Shown here: in pieces, positions 37,146-49,400 of the stretch
Numbering within the stretch: position 1 is the first letter of the stretch
How the letters are laid out: each line of letters starts with the position of its first letter
DNA from: Sialis fuliginosa
Taxonomy: Eukaryota; Arthropoda; Insecta; Megaloptera; Sialidae
Direction: 5' to 3'
Assembly (NCBI GenBank): GCA_961205875.1
Contig: OY540821.1
Location: 2,728,001-2,792,000, forward strand
DNA length: 64,000 nucleotides
Notes under the pieces: model-generated
What the model saw: the letters and a program-made list of their open reading frames with translations, nothing else
What the model was told of the DNA's origin: nothing
The model's database searches: none
Position numbers and translations under genes: made by a program

Positions 37146-37852
37146 GATACTGGCACCAGTCTTGGATAATACTAATACCCCAGTGTTGGACTCTTGTTTA
37201 ATTAAATGTATTAAATTAGTAATTGATCTTGGCTTCTGGATGTAAGCCGCGTCGGTTTGGTCGTGTTATCGGCCAACTTTTAGAAGATGTCCACTGCAAT
37301 GTGTGACGAAACGTTGACCGATAACACAACCAAACCGATGCGGCTTACACCTAGAAGCCAAGATCCATATCAAGATCACCGCGAAAGCCTCAAGACTTCT
37401 AAATTAGTAATATTTATTGATATTTGATAACTGCCATTACTGAATCATAATCTTTAGAAACTTAACTCTAAAACAGCTTAATCTGATGACAATAGGCCAA
37501 TAGGTGTCAAAATGGTGGACATTTAAACTAATTATTAGTGTAATCTATTTATTAATTATTATATTATCATAGTTTGTTGACAATTTTACGATTCTTTATT
37601 TTATAACTTTTGTGTCTTTGTACTTATCATTTTATAATCATTAGCAAGTGTTCATCACTGGGTGCCCATTATTGAAGAGAAAACTTAAATAAAATAAGAG
37701 GCTATAATTTAAAAAACAATTTATATTTCAGGCTTTAATAATTTAATTGATTTAATAAAAAGGAAGGTACTTGTTTTATTGGTATCATGAGTTCATGAGA
37801 ATTACAAACACCTTGCTCTTAAAGCGTCCAAGACTGGTGCCAGTACCTTATA
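37146..37852 (+). mobile_element. MITE family A, copy 6, with nested family B
   Basis: Ends taagatactggcaccagtct and actggtgccagtacctta. A family B foldback at 37205-37395 interrupts it (gatcttggcttctggatgta and its inverse). Confidence 0.65.
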
Positions 37853-38435
37853 TACGTATTTTGATATATAAATTTTTTTAAATTATTATTTTTTTTGTTT
37901 CAGCTATATTTTTAATATGATTTAATTAATTATATTATTTATTGTTAATTATCTAAGTATTTATTTTGTTTAAAAATTGCATGTTATGTATATTACATAT
38001 TATATTTATTAAATTATATTTATTTTATAATTTTTTTCTACCTCTACTTTCCTAAGGCACTTAAAAAAACCCCAAAATAATTAATTCTAATTTATATTAA
38101 AATAATTAAATGTACATACATATATAGATTAAAAATATTTATTTTTAAGAGGTTTGGTCATTGGTTTATTTAAAAAAAAAACACATTTATTTAAAATATT
38201 ATATTTCAGACGTTTCGACCATTGCTAGTCTTCATCAATGTCTTACTCCAGTAATATTCTACATATTATGCCTTTAATAATATTATATTGTAAGTTTCAA
38301 ACTTACTACATTAGTTAGAAAATGGATACATTGTTAACTTACAATATAATATTATTAAAGGCATAATATGTAGAATATTACATGTCCATGAAGTTAGCAG
38401 AGCAAAGTCAGCAAAACAAAAGTTCACTTGACTTA

Positions 38436-40115
38436 TAATTAAATGCTAATTAAATGCTAATTAAATGCGCAAAAAGAAAATTTAATGCTCTTTTAGAAAA
38501 AAAAATATTGCATGTTTTGCTAGCTTCAGATGAACTCAGCAGAACAAAGTGTCGAATAACAGTTAAAATCGTATGTAACTACACGAAATGCTTCAGAAAA
38601 TTAAATGCTAATTAAATGCGCAAAAAGAAAATTTAATGCTCTTTTAGAAAAAAAAATATTGCATGTTTTGCTGATTTCAGATGAACTCAGCAGAACAAAG
38701 TATCGAAAAACAGTTAAAATCGTATGTAACTACACGAGATGCTTCAGAAAATTAAATGCTAATTAAATGCGCAAAAAGAAAATTTAATGCTCTTTTAGAA
38801 AAAAAATATTGCATGTTTCGCTGGTTTCAGATGAACTCAGCAGAACAAAGTATCGAAAAACAGTTAAAATCGTATGTAACTACACGAGATGCTTCAGAAA
38901 ATTAAATGCTAATTAAATGCGCAAAAAGAAAATTTAATGTTTTTTTAGAAAAAAAAATATTGCATGTTTTGCTAGCTTCAGATAAACTAAGCAGAACAAA
39001 GTGTCGAATAACAGTTAAAGTCGTATGTAACTACACGAAATGCTTCAGAAAATTAAATGCTAATTAAATGCGCAAAAAGAAAATTTAATGCTCTCTTAGA
39101 AAAAAAATATTGTATGTTTTGCTGGTTTCAGATGAACTCAGCAGAACAAAGTATCGAAAAACAGTTAAAATCGTATGTAACTACACGAGATGCTTCAGAA
39201 AATTAATTGCTAATTAAATGCGCAAAAAGAAAATTTAATGCTCTTTTAGAAAAAAAAATAGTGCATGTTTTGCTAGCTTCAAACGAACTAAGCAGAACAA
39301 AGTGTCGAATAACAGTTAAAGTCGTATGTAACTACACGAAATGCTTCAGAAAATTAAATGCTAATTAAATGCGCAAAAAGAAAATTTAATGCTCTTTTAG
39401 AAAAAAAATATTGCATGTTTCGCTGGTTTCAGATGAACTCAGCAGAACAAAGTATCGAAAAACAGTTAAAATCGTATGTAACTACACAAGATGCTTCAGA
39501 AAATTAAATGCTAATTAAATGCGCAAAAAGAAAATTTAATGCTCTCTTAGAAAAAAAAATATTGCATGTTTTGCTAGCTTCAGATGAACTCAACAGAACA
39601 AAGTGTCGAATAACAGTTAAGGTTGTATGTTACTACACGAAATGCTTCAGAAAATTAAATGCTAATTAAATGCGCAAAAATAAAATTTAATGCTCTTTTA
39701 AAAAAAAAATATTGCATGTTTTGCTAGCTTCAGATGAACTCAACAGAACAAAGTGTCGAATAACAGTTAAGATTGTATGTTACTACACGAAATGCTTCAG
39801 AAAATTAAATGCTAATTAAATGCGCAAAAATAAAATTTAATGCTTTTTAAAAAAAAATATTGCATTTTTTGCTGGTTTCAAATGAACTAAGCAGAACAAA
39901 GTGTCGAATAACAGTTAAAGTCCTATGTTACTACACGAAATGCTTCAGAAAATTAAATGCTAATTAAATGCGCAAAAATAAAATTTAATGCTCTTTAAAA
40001 AAAAATATTGCATTTTTTGCTGGTTTCAAATGACCTAAGCAGAACAAAGTGTCGAATAACAGTTAAAGTCGTATGTAACTACACGAAATGCTTAAAAAAA
40101 TTAAATGCTAATTAA
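38436..40115 (+). repeat. Satellite array 1, 150-151 bp x 11
   Basis: The tag aattaaatgcgcaaaaa recurs at 38461, 38612, 38763, 38913, 39064, 39214, 39365, 39515, 39666, 39816 and 39964 (approximate). Units alternate between two types: gctagcttc...gtgtcgaataac and gctggtttc...gtatcgaaaaac. Confidence 0.9.
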
Positions 40116-40870
40116 ATGCTCATAGTGATACAGTTGAAATATATGAAATTTGATAACCGGTTTATTATTAATAAGTATTATCTATTTCCAGTATCAAACA
40201 ATAATAATTTTTACGAGGAGTGTATGGGGCCAGTGGGCTGTCGATTTTTTTCAAATATTTTTGTGTTCTTTAATTATTTCCCGAGTAGGGTTCTTATAGA
40301 AGATTATTTGTCAAAAAATACACAGAAACATACTTTCTTCATTTTGGTGTTTTGAAAAAAATTAAGTTCAGAGTTTTGATACGCCCTGTACAAAGAATAC
40401 AATTTTGTTAATGTTTGATGTAATATCGCAATAATAGAGCATATGCCAAAATTATTTTTAGCAGAAAACAAAATTTTTTTTGTTGTAATTACAAGATGTT
40501 GAAAATAACACAATTTTCTTACAAAAATGGTCATAATTTATAAACCACTCAGTATAATCCCACACATGCTATATCAAAGTATCCAAAAAAATAAATACCT
40601 TTAGATTATAAATTAAAAAAATATACTTTGTATTTAAAAAAATATTACTTTGATCTGTAACACACTCATTGGACACCCTATATAAATGTAACTATTTAAA
40701 AAATGTGCTGCTTGTCTATCCTGACAACTTTTGTATTTAAAGTTTTCTTCCACTTATTATAATAAATGAAATATTGTACTTTGACAACATAAGGCAAATA
40801 GCGTCCTATTAAAACATATATATAAAGACCTTGATAAACAACCATAGATGCATGTTAACTGTCAAATCTG
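40116..40870. repeat. Insertion between arrays: family D and family E pieces
   Basis: 40117-40260 resembles 11770-11905; 40340-40800 resembles 32380-32870. No gene. Confidence 0.5.
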
Positions 40871-40879
40871 AGTTCAACA

Positions 40880-41715
40880 ATTACAGTTTTTTAGAAGAGC
40901 ATTAAATTTTCTTTCTGCGCATTTAATTAGTTTTTAATTTTCTGTAGCATTTCGTGTAGTTACATACGACTTTAACTGTATTCGACACTTTGTTCTGCTT
41001 AGTTCATCTGAAGCTAGCAAAACATGCACTATTTTTTTTTCTAAAAGAGCATTAAATATTCTTTTTGCGCATTTAATTAGCATTTAATTTTCTGAAGCAT
41101 CTCGTGTAGTTACATACGATTTTAACTATTTTTCGATACTTTGTTCTGCTGAGTTCATCTGAAACCAGCAAAACATGCAATATTTTTTTTTCTAAAAGAG
41201 CATTAAATTTTCTTTTTGCGCATTTAATTAGCATTTAATTTTCTGAAGCATTTCGTGTAGTTACATATGACTTTAACTGTTATTCGACACTTTGTTCTGC
41301 TGAGTTCATCTGAAGCTAGCAAAACATGCAATATTTTTTTTTCTAAAAGAGCATTAAATTTTCTTTTTGCGCATTTAATTAGCATTTAATTTTCTGAAGG
41401 ATCTCGTGTAGTTACATACGATTTTAACTGTTTTTCGATACTTTGTTCTGCTTAGTTCATCTGAAGCTAGCAAAACATGCAATATTTTTTTTTCTAAAAG
41501 AGCATTAAATTTTCTTTTTGCGCATTTAATTAGCATTTAATTTTCTGAAGCATTTCGTGTAGTTACATACGATTTCAACTGTTATTCGACACTTTGTTCT
41601 GCTGAGTTCATCTGAAGCTAGCAAAACATGCAATATTTTTTTTTCTAAAAGAGAATTAAATTTTCTTTTTGCTCATTTAATTAGCATTTAATTAGCACTT
41701 AATTATTAGTCATGT
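40880..41715 (-). repeat. Satellite array 2, about 5.5 units, inverted
   Basis: Reverse complement of array 1, tag gcgcatttaattagcattta at about 150-bp steps (40918, 41068, 41218, 41369, 41520). Unit types alternate as in array 1. Confidence 0.88.
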
Positions 41716-41919
41716 GAACTTTTGTTTTGCTGACTTTGCTCTGCTAACTTCATGGACATGAATATTACTGGAGTAAGACATTGATGAAGACTAGCAATGG
41801 TCGGAACGTCTGAAATATAATATTTTAAAGAAATGTGTTTATATTTTTTTAAAATAAACCACCAAACCTCTTAAAAATAAATACTTTTAAATTAAAATAT
41901 GGTCATTTACATAAACTCG

Positions 41920-42035
41920 AAATATATAGATTAATATTCAGAAATGGTAGTAACAAAATATTAACAAATATTTCTAATTCAGTACATTTAATTAAAATTT
42001 ACCATTACTGGGGTCCTTGTCAAGACTACCTTATA
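41920..42035 (-). mobile_element. MITE family A, fragment
   Basis: Shares tattcagaaatggtagtaac and ggggtccttg with the family; ends missing. Confidence 0.45.
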
Positions 42036-42982
42036 TTTGTATAGTTCTTCAATGTTGGAACACCCTGTATTTGGATAGTATCATTTTTGTAGTTAACTGT
42101 ATCAGTCTTAAAAATTATGGAAACATGAAAGAGGATATTGTAAAATTGGGCGAAAGATTGGTTAAAAAATGTGTCAAATGTGATAAATAAGGAAGTACTT
42201 ATTTCAATATTTAATCTTTTAATTAATTATAAAACATTTATAGACCAATTAACGATATTTTTAACAACATATTCAATAATTATTGTTAATTTTATTACTT
42301 GATTTAATAGAACATTAAATAGTTATTCTTAATTAATAATAATAATTAACTATTTTTTGTTTGGTAAGTATAAAATTTTAATATAAATGATGTTAATTTT
42401 ATAAACATACAGTCTAATTTCGTGAAAATGTAGTTAAATAAAAAATATGATTTTAAAATTCATTTTACAATACTGTAGGATTTTAAAGCAAGCATTTTTT
42501 CAAAATCATTTGAAATCTAATAATTGAACCCTTTATCGATTAACGAGACATAAGACTTAAGTAGTATATACTGTCCCTCTTTTAACATTTTTGTCTCCAA
42601 TGCTTCAGTCTCATGGTGTGATAGCGTGAGTATGCATAGCTTATGTTACTTTCGGAATCCTAAAGATTATTCCAGTGAAATATTAATCGAAATCGGTCCA
42701 GTAGTTTTTGAGATCTTCAAAGAGAAAAAAAATCAAAACAAAAAAAAGATCATAAATAAAATTGTACTATAGATATGCCAAATAAAACTATTTTTATAAA
42801 ATATTTTAAAATGTAACAGTTAAATAGAAAATACCAAAATGTTTTGTAGTACCAAAATTCACAAAAATTGAGAAAAATAAGATCATATAAACTACTGAGT
42901 TTTTTATATTATGTATATCTTACAAATGTCTTATTAAGTTTAAAGTTTATTATTTTTAATTTTCGATTAAATGTATGGTAAA

Positions 42983-43272
42983 GTTATAATTAGAGATTGG
43001 AAAAATAGTTGTTATTTTCAATGAAATAGTTATTAGTTGAATTTTTTTCGGAAAATAGTTTTTTTTTACGATTTAATAATAATTAGTGCAAACGAAGCAG
43101 TAAAAAGTGTCGCAAATAGTTTAAAAATAGTTGAAAAGGTAGTTGCAAATAGTTGATTTCAAATTGTGTTCAATCAAACTAGTTTTCTGAAAACGGTGGA
43201 GATATGTAATAAAAATTACAATAAATGCATTTTTACGCTATAGTTGAAAAACTATTTTTCCAATCTCTAGTT
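42983..43272. mobile_element. MITE upstream of gene B
   Basis: aattagagattggaaaaata at the left, inverted at the right. Ends about 68 bases before the TATA box. Confidence 0.65.
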
Positions 43273-43339
43273 ATAATCAATTAATTTTTTCACGAAGTTC
43301 TCCTATATCTAAATAATTTTCTTAATTACCTTATTTTAG

Positions 43340-43345
43340 TATAAA
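43340..43345 (+). promoter_or_regulatory. Probable TATA box of gene B
   Basis: TATAAATATGG context, 59 bases before the start codon. An initiator-like TTCAAACT lies about 20 bases downstream. Better than the gene A candidate, but still read by eye only. Confidence 0.5.
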
Positions 43346-43398
43346 TATGGCAAAATCGAATTCAAACTATTGTGGTGTTGTAGAAAAACTTCACAAAA

Positions 43399-43462
43399 AT
43401 GAAGACCTTTGCATTAGTTTTGGTTTTATTTGCCATCTCAGTAAGAGCTCAACATTTCAGAG
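43399..43462 (+). CDS. Gene B exon 1 (signal peptide)
   Basis: 64 nt from ATG in context cacaaaaATGa to gtatgt. MKTFALVLVLFAISVRAQHFR is a clear cleavable signal, with likely cleavage after RA. Ends in phase 1 like gene A exon 1. Confidence 0.87.
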
Positions 43463-46400
43463 GTATGTATTAAATTATCTAAATAAATAATTACAATGTA
43501 ATGTACTGGCACCAGTATTCGACGTTTTAAGAGCAATGTTTTTTTAGTATTGATGGGCTTTTTTTATAATTCTTATGAATTCATGTTACTAATAAAATAA
43601 GTAAGGTAGTGGCACCAGTCATGGCAAGGACCCCAGTAATGGCAAATTTTTAATTAAATGTACTAAATTTGAAATATGTGTTGATATTTAATTACTACCA
43701 TTTCAAATACAAGTGTATGTATAATGTACCTATATAGGGCAAAATTTGCCACCAAAATTTTTTTTTCCTTACAACATTTTTTTTACGGTTCAGCAGTCAA
43801 AAATGTTCGATACGTATTTTTTTATTTCAATATGATACGCGTAATTTTCGAGAAATGTTTTTTTAATTCCATGTTTGTAAAAAAGTAACTTTTTTCAATC
43901 GCCAATAGGTACTGCAATATCTAATGAAGGTATAAAAAAAATTCCCAAACGTGAAATGTGCGCCTTTTTCTCAGCTTTTTAATGAAGTATACTAAAACTC
44001 AATCTTATTATTTATTTAATGAAAAAAATTGAAATTTTATAAACAAATAGAATTTTTTTGAATTTAGACCTGATTTTTTTTCTTTTTTTTTATTGAAAAA
44101 AGTAACCAAAACGTTTTTCTTAATACTAGCAAGAGTTCTCCACGCCTACGCGCTGAGTAAAACACAATCGTATACTTGCAAAATGGTTTGGTTACAATTG
44201 TATTCATTAAAAATGAAGAAGAGATTTCATATGATTCTGAACTCAAGGTGGTAAATCTGAAATTACGTTGAAACTTGAATTCAATGTTATAAGTTTATTT
44301 ATTATCGTTAATATTGTACAATAAATTTTCATGATGTAAATTCTACAGCTTTTTCAAACATTTGAAAAAGTAACTTAACTATTTATTACATTTGGATGTA
44401 CGTTTGACTTTTGATTTACAAAATCTTAATATTTCAAAAGTGTCACAGGAAGAAAAGACTTTCATTTGAAGTCTTCGTTCGGCTCAACATAGTGAAATGA
44501 TTGTGTTCCTGATATCGTTTTGCATTTTTCAAAACGATTCTGAAGACATTTTTCTGCTCTTGCATAGTCCTCCAAACATTTGTATATCACTGAAATATTA
44601 AGCAGAGAAGAAGCTTTTTTAGCCCACTCGTACAATAGAGTAATCCGGTCAAAAATGAAAATCCCTAAAAATCTGTTTAATGTAATCTAGAGGTTGACAC
44701 TTGTATATTTAAGCATTGACTGACATTTCAGTACTGAAATATGACGTCACGCAACATGGCGCGGAAGCGTTTGAAAAGTACCTTTTTTTAAATTTGATAT
44801 TTTGGAGTCAGGGATAAACTTTTTTTTCATACTCTAAAAGATTATCCCAACCCCAAAATATCACTTTTGTGTGACACTTTTGAAATATTAAGATTTTGTA
44901 AATCAGAAGTCAAACGTACATCCAAATGTAATGAATAGTGAAGTTACTTTTTCAAATGTTTGAAAAAGCTGTAGAATTTACATCATGAAAATTTATTGTA
45001 CAATATTAACGATAATAAATAAACTTATAACATTGAATTCAAGTTTCAACGTCATTTCAGATTTACCACCTTGAGTTCAGAATCATATGAAATCTCTTCT
45101 TCATTTTTAATGTATACAGTTGTAACCAAACCATTTTGCAAGTATACGATTGTGTTTTACTCAGCGCGTAGGCGTGGAGAACTCTTATAGTCAAGCCCGA
45201 GTCCGAGCAAGTACGCTTCGCGCGTGCAAGCCGCGATTAAAAAATTAATTGCTCCGGAAGAATTAACCTCTCCACTCTGAAATATTGCCAGTATTAAGAA
45301 AAACGTTTTGGTTACTTTTTTCAATAAAAAAAAAAGAAAAAAAATCAGGTCTAAATTCGAAAAAATTCTATTTGTTTATGTAACAATCGCGGCAGTACAT
45401 TTTTAGAACCCCTGGTGGTTACTAAGTACTAGACGCTGGGTCAGCGTAAATGTAAACAGTCGCCGCGCTAGAGACAAGTGTAGGTCTGTTTTGCTGACCT
45501 CGCGTCAGTCGGTCTTTGGGTTTCGTGTCGCGAAGGGTTCTTTTTTTCTGTCGGGGGGGTTTTATTTTCTCTTTTAATTTTCTTCTTTTCGGGTTTTAAC
45601 GGGTGTTTTGGTGAGGGTGCAGTGAATGTGTTAGTGTACGTGAGTGCACGAATTTGGATTATGCTAAAATTTTGGGTTTTTATTTTATTTATCTATATAT
45701 ATAAAAATGAATGTTCGTTTGTGTGTGGCTTATAGACTCCGAAATTACTGAACCGATTTCAATGCGGTTTTCACCAATAGTTAGATAATTTTTATCAAAA
45801 ATTATTATCTATAAAATTCATTGTTATAATGTCTGCGGACCAAGTTCAAATCGATACCTGGTGCTGCTGCTGGATCCAACGTGGCTTGGGTGAATCGAAG
45901 ACACGTTTGTCGAGCGAGCGAGTCAACTACGCGCTGAGTACAGTTGTAGTTGAAGCGCGCTCTTGACTCTCACAAGGGAAACCCTTGAACTTATTCTTTT
46001 TGATTTTCTTCTTATTGAAATATGTTGTAGAGGGGGGTTCTCTGATAACACCTATACCCGGTTTTGGGCGTAGACGGGTAATAGTTTAGAAGATATGATC
46101 CAAAAAAAATTTTAATGCTGCATAATATATACTATGCTTATGTCTACAGTTTTAACAAACATTTTGAAAAATAAACATTGAAAATAAATTCATAAGATAT
46201 TTTATAGAAGAACTATTTATTTAAATAATGTCACTGCGTGCAATTAAAAATAAAAATTTGAAAGCACAGACTGGGAATCGAACGCGCGGGTCTATTATCA
46301 TTACCGCTAAGCCAACAGATGCTTATGTCTACAGTTTTAACAAATATGTAGGTATATATGCAGCATTAAAAAATATTTTGAATCATATCTTCTAAACTAT

Positions 46401-49400
46401 TATCCGTCTACGCCCAAAACCGAGTATAGCTGTTATCAGGGAACCCCCTTCTACAACATATTTCAATATGAAGAAAATCAGAAAGAACAAGTTAAAGGGT
46501 TCCCCTTGTCAGTAGTTTAACCTAGGGGGTGAAATAGGCAGCGCGCGACACACGGATGTTCGTGAAGTCCAGGGTCGGTGTGGCCAGTAGTTCTGTAGTG
46601 TTGGGATTATAACAAATAAGTATTTGAGTTTTATTATTTTTATTTCCATTTAAATGTATTATTAGCGACCGCTGTAAAAGTGTAGTTTGGTTGTTTTGGT
46701 TTTTTTAGTCTGTAAATAAATTGTACAGTTAGAGTAGACTCTGGGTAGTTTTCTTTAACAAAACAAAACCACACCTGTCCGGGTTCCCGTTCTCTTCACA
46801 ACATAGGGCATCCGGCTGGGTGGCTATAGCCAAGCCAGCCGAGCGGCTATCAGACCCACACAGTTGAGGGACCTACGAAAACCGGATTCGCCCTGTACCA
46901 ACTTTCCCCATCAACACTACCAAGGTACAAGCGGCCGGGGAGTAACAAATAATAAATAAATTTCAATTTTTTTCATTAAATAAATAATAAGATTGGGTTT
47001 GAGTATACTTCATTAGAAAGCTGAGAAAAAGGTGCACATTTCATGTTTGGGAATTTTTTTTATATCTTCATTAGAGATTGCAGTATTAGCGATTGAAAAA
47101 AGGTACTTTTTTACAAACATGGAATTAAAAAAAAAATTCCTCGAAAATTACGCGTATCATATTGAAATAAAAAAATATTTTTGACTGCTGAACCGTAAAA
47201 AAAATGTTTTACGGAAAAAAAATTTTGGTGGCAAATTTTGCGTGGAATGCCCCATACATTTAACATTTTAACTATCTTACAGCGTGATTTGGTGACAATC
47301 GGCCAGTAGGTGTCAAAATGGTGGACATTTAAATTAATTATTATTAGTATAATTTATTTATTAATTATTTATTATCAGAGCAACTGCTTTATATTGTTTC
47401 AAATTTGATGATTCTTTCATTTATATCTTTTGTGTCGTAGTACTTATTATTTTGTAATCATTAGCAAGTGTCCATCACTGCGTGCTCATTACTGGGTTTA
47501 CTTTATCCATTACTGGAGAAAAAATATGAACAAAATAAAAGGATATAATTTAAAAAACAAACTATATTTGCGGACTTATTATGAGTTAATGAAAATTATA
47601 AAAAACAAACCCATTAACCCCTTAACCTTACCTCTTTATTATATCATTTTAATTACCAAAGTCCGCAAATAAAGTTGTTTTTTAATTATAGCCTTTTATT
47701 TTGTCTTATGTTTTTTCTCAATTAATGGAGTTTATCCATAATGTAATGGACACTTGCTAATGATTACAAAATGATAAGTATTACTACATAAAAATTATAA
47801 AATAAAGAATCGTAAAATTGTAAACAATGTAAAGCAAATGATATGATAATATAATAATAAATAATATATAGATTACACTAATAATAATTGGTTTTAATGT
47901 CCACTATTTTGACACCCGTTGGCCGATTGTCATCAAATTTAACTGTTTTATAGTTAAGTGTCTATAGATTTTATATATTACTAGCTGGGCCCACGCGGCT
48001 TCGCTCGCGTAGACTACGGAATTATTGTTTAGGATTTTTGAAAAATATAGTTTAATTAATTAAGTACAAACACGATTAGTTATTATTGTAATAATAATTT
48101 ATCAATACCTAAATTACCTAACAAAAACGAATCAGAAGAAAAAAGTACAAATAATTTGTGTTCTGTTTAAATTTAAATGTTAATTATTGAAAACAAAATA
48201 AACACAAACGATCAGCCGAGGGACTCCGAATATCTACCGAGCGTACGCGAATCCAGTCTGATGTACTCGCTTCGATGCGGCACGATACCATACATTTAAG
48301 ATATTATCTTTATAAATATATTTTAAGATATTTTCTAAACTATACGACCAAATTGGATGCTGTAAATGGCAAACTATATCTACATTAAGTACTTATGACG
48401 ATGAAATCATTTATTTCGATAAGGATTAATGTTTTGCAGGTCATAAGTCCATGTAAACAAAACCCAAATATTTTATGTTTTCTTTGTAACATAAAAGCAG
48501 TCATTGTGGCTTAAATATAAAAGTTAGACATATCGTGTCGCTGACTTAATTGTAGAACTTTTGATTCTACACAATTCTTTAATACATTATTTTGTTCTAT
48601 ATTGAACGGTTTAGGCAGCGTATTACAAAACAGCGCGCCGACGGCAAAATTTTTTCCGACTTGATTTACTATTATCGTCACTGCTTTGTTGTTATGTTAC
48701 CTAACGTAAAAAAATATAGCCTATAACCTGGCCAGAGAACGTACCTATGAATTAAAAAAAAAAACTCGTAAATCGGATAAGTGGTTCTCGAGTGATAAGG
48801 TAACTAACGGACAGACAGACAGACAGACAGACAGACAGAGAGACGTTGAGCTTTATATATATTAAGGATTAAGGATGATTCAGTAATGGCAGTAATCAAA
48901 TATCAATAAATATTTCTAATTTAGTACATTAGATTAAACAAGTGTCCATTACTGGGGTACGATCCAAGATTGGTGACATTCCCTTATTTAGATAATATCA
49001 CTTACTTATTATTAGTCACATTAGCGGATAGGTGAATAAATTATTGATAATAATATTGTCGTTTCAGGCCAACCCGGTTATTGTACACCAAATCAGCAAT
49101 ATTATGAAACGTGTAACACATGCCACTGTAATGCAGATGGGACAAATGGAGCATGTACATTAATAGCCTGCGCGGGTACGTATTTATCATAGGGTTAACT
49201 GGGGTAAAAGTGAAACAAAATATAAATCTTTCATGTTTTATGACAGTTAACGATACAAATTTATACTTTAATTTTTTCTACTAGATGCGCTTATGAATAA
49301 CCATTTTAAATATTTACGTCATTTGAACTGTACGATACAACAAGTGTTTCATTTTTAACCTCTAATTTGGGAAAAAGTGAAACAGGTAAAGGAAAAAGTG

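Larger units (their letters stand above)
38130..41890. mobile_element. 3.8-kb foldback carrying inverted satellite arrays
   Basis: Outer arms contain aagaggtttggt and cagacgtttcgaccattgct at the left and their inverses at the right. Between them are two oppositely oriented arrays of a 150-151-bp repeat and an insertion at 40116-40870. Confidence 0.8.
43739..47250. mobile_element. Long-armed foldback nested in family A copy 7
   Basis: gcaaaatttgccaccaaaat at the left and its inverse at the right. Arms of about 700 bp share ctcagcgcgtaggcgtgg and gtaaccaaaacg. The right arm is split by the LTR-like element. Confidence 0.75.
43604..47620 (+). mobile_element. MITE family A copy 7, host of a nested foldback
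   Basis: Left part 43604-43735 and right part 47255-47620 match family A and are separated by 3.5 kb of later insertion. Confidence 0.6.

Noticed and set aside
38436-41715. CRISPR array
   Set aside because: Whole 150-bp units are repeated without unique spacers, in inverted arrays inside a transposon of a eukaryotic genome.
46272-46317. Functional tRNA gene
   Set aside because: Only A-box-like and B-box-like text is present; acceptor and anticodon stems cannot be paired.
45379-46947. Confident solo LTR
   Set aside because: TGTAAC...GTAACA ends fit, but flanking bases do not show a clear target duplication, so it is kept only as LTR-like.
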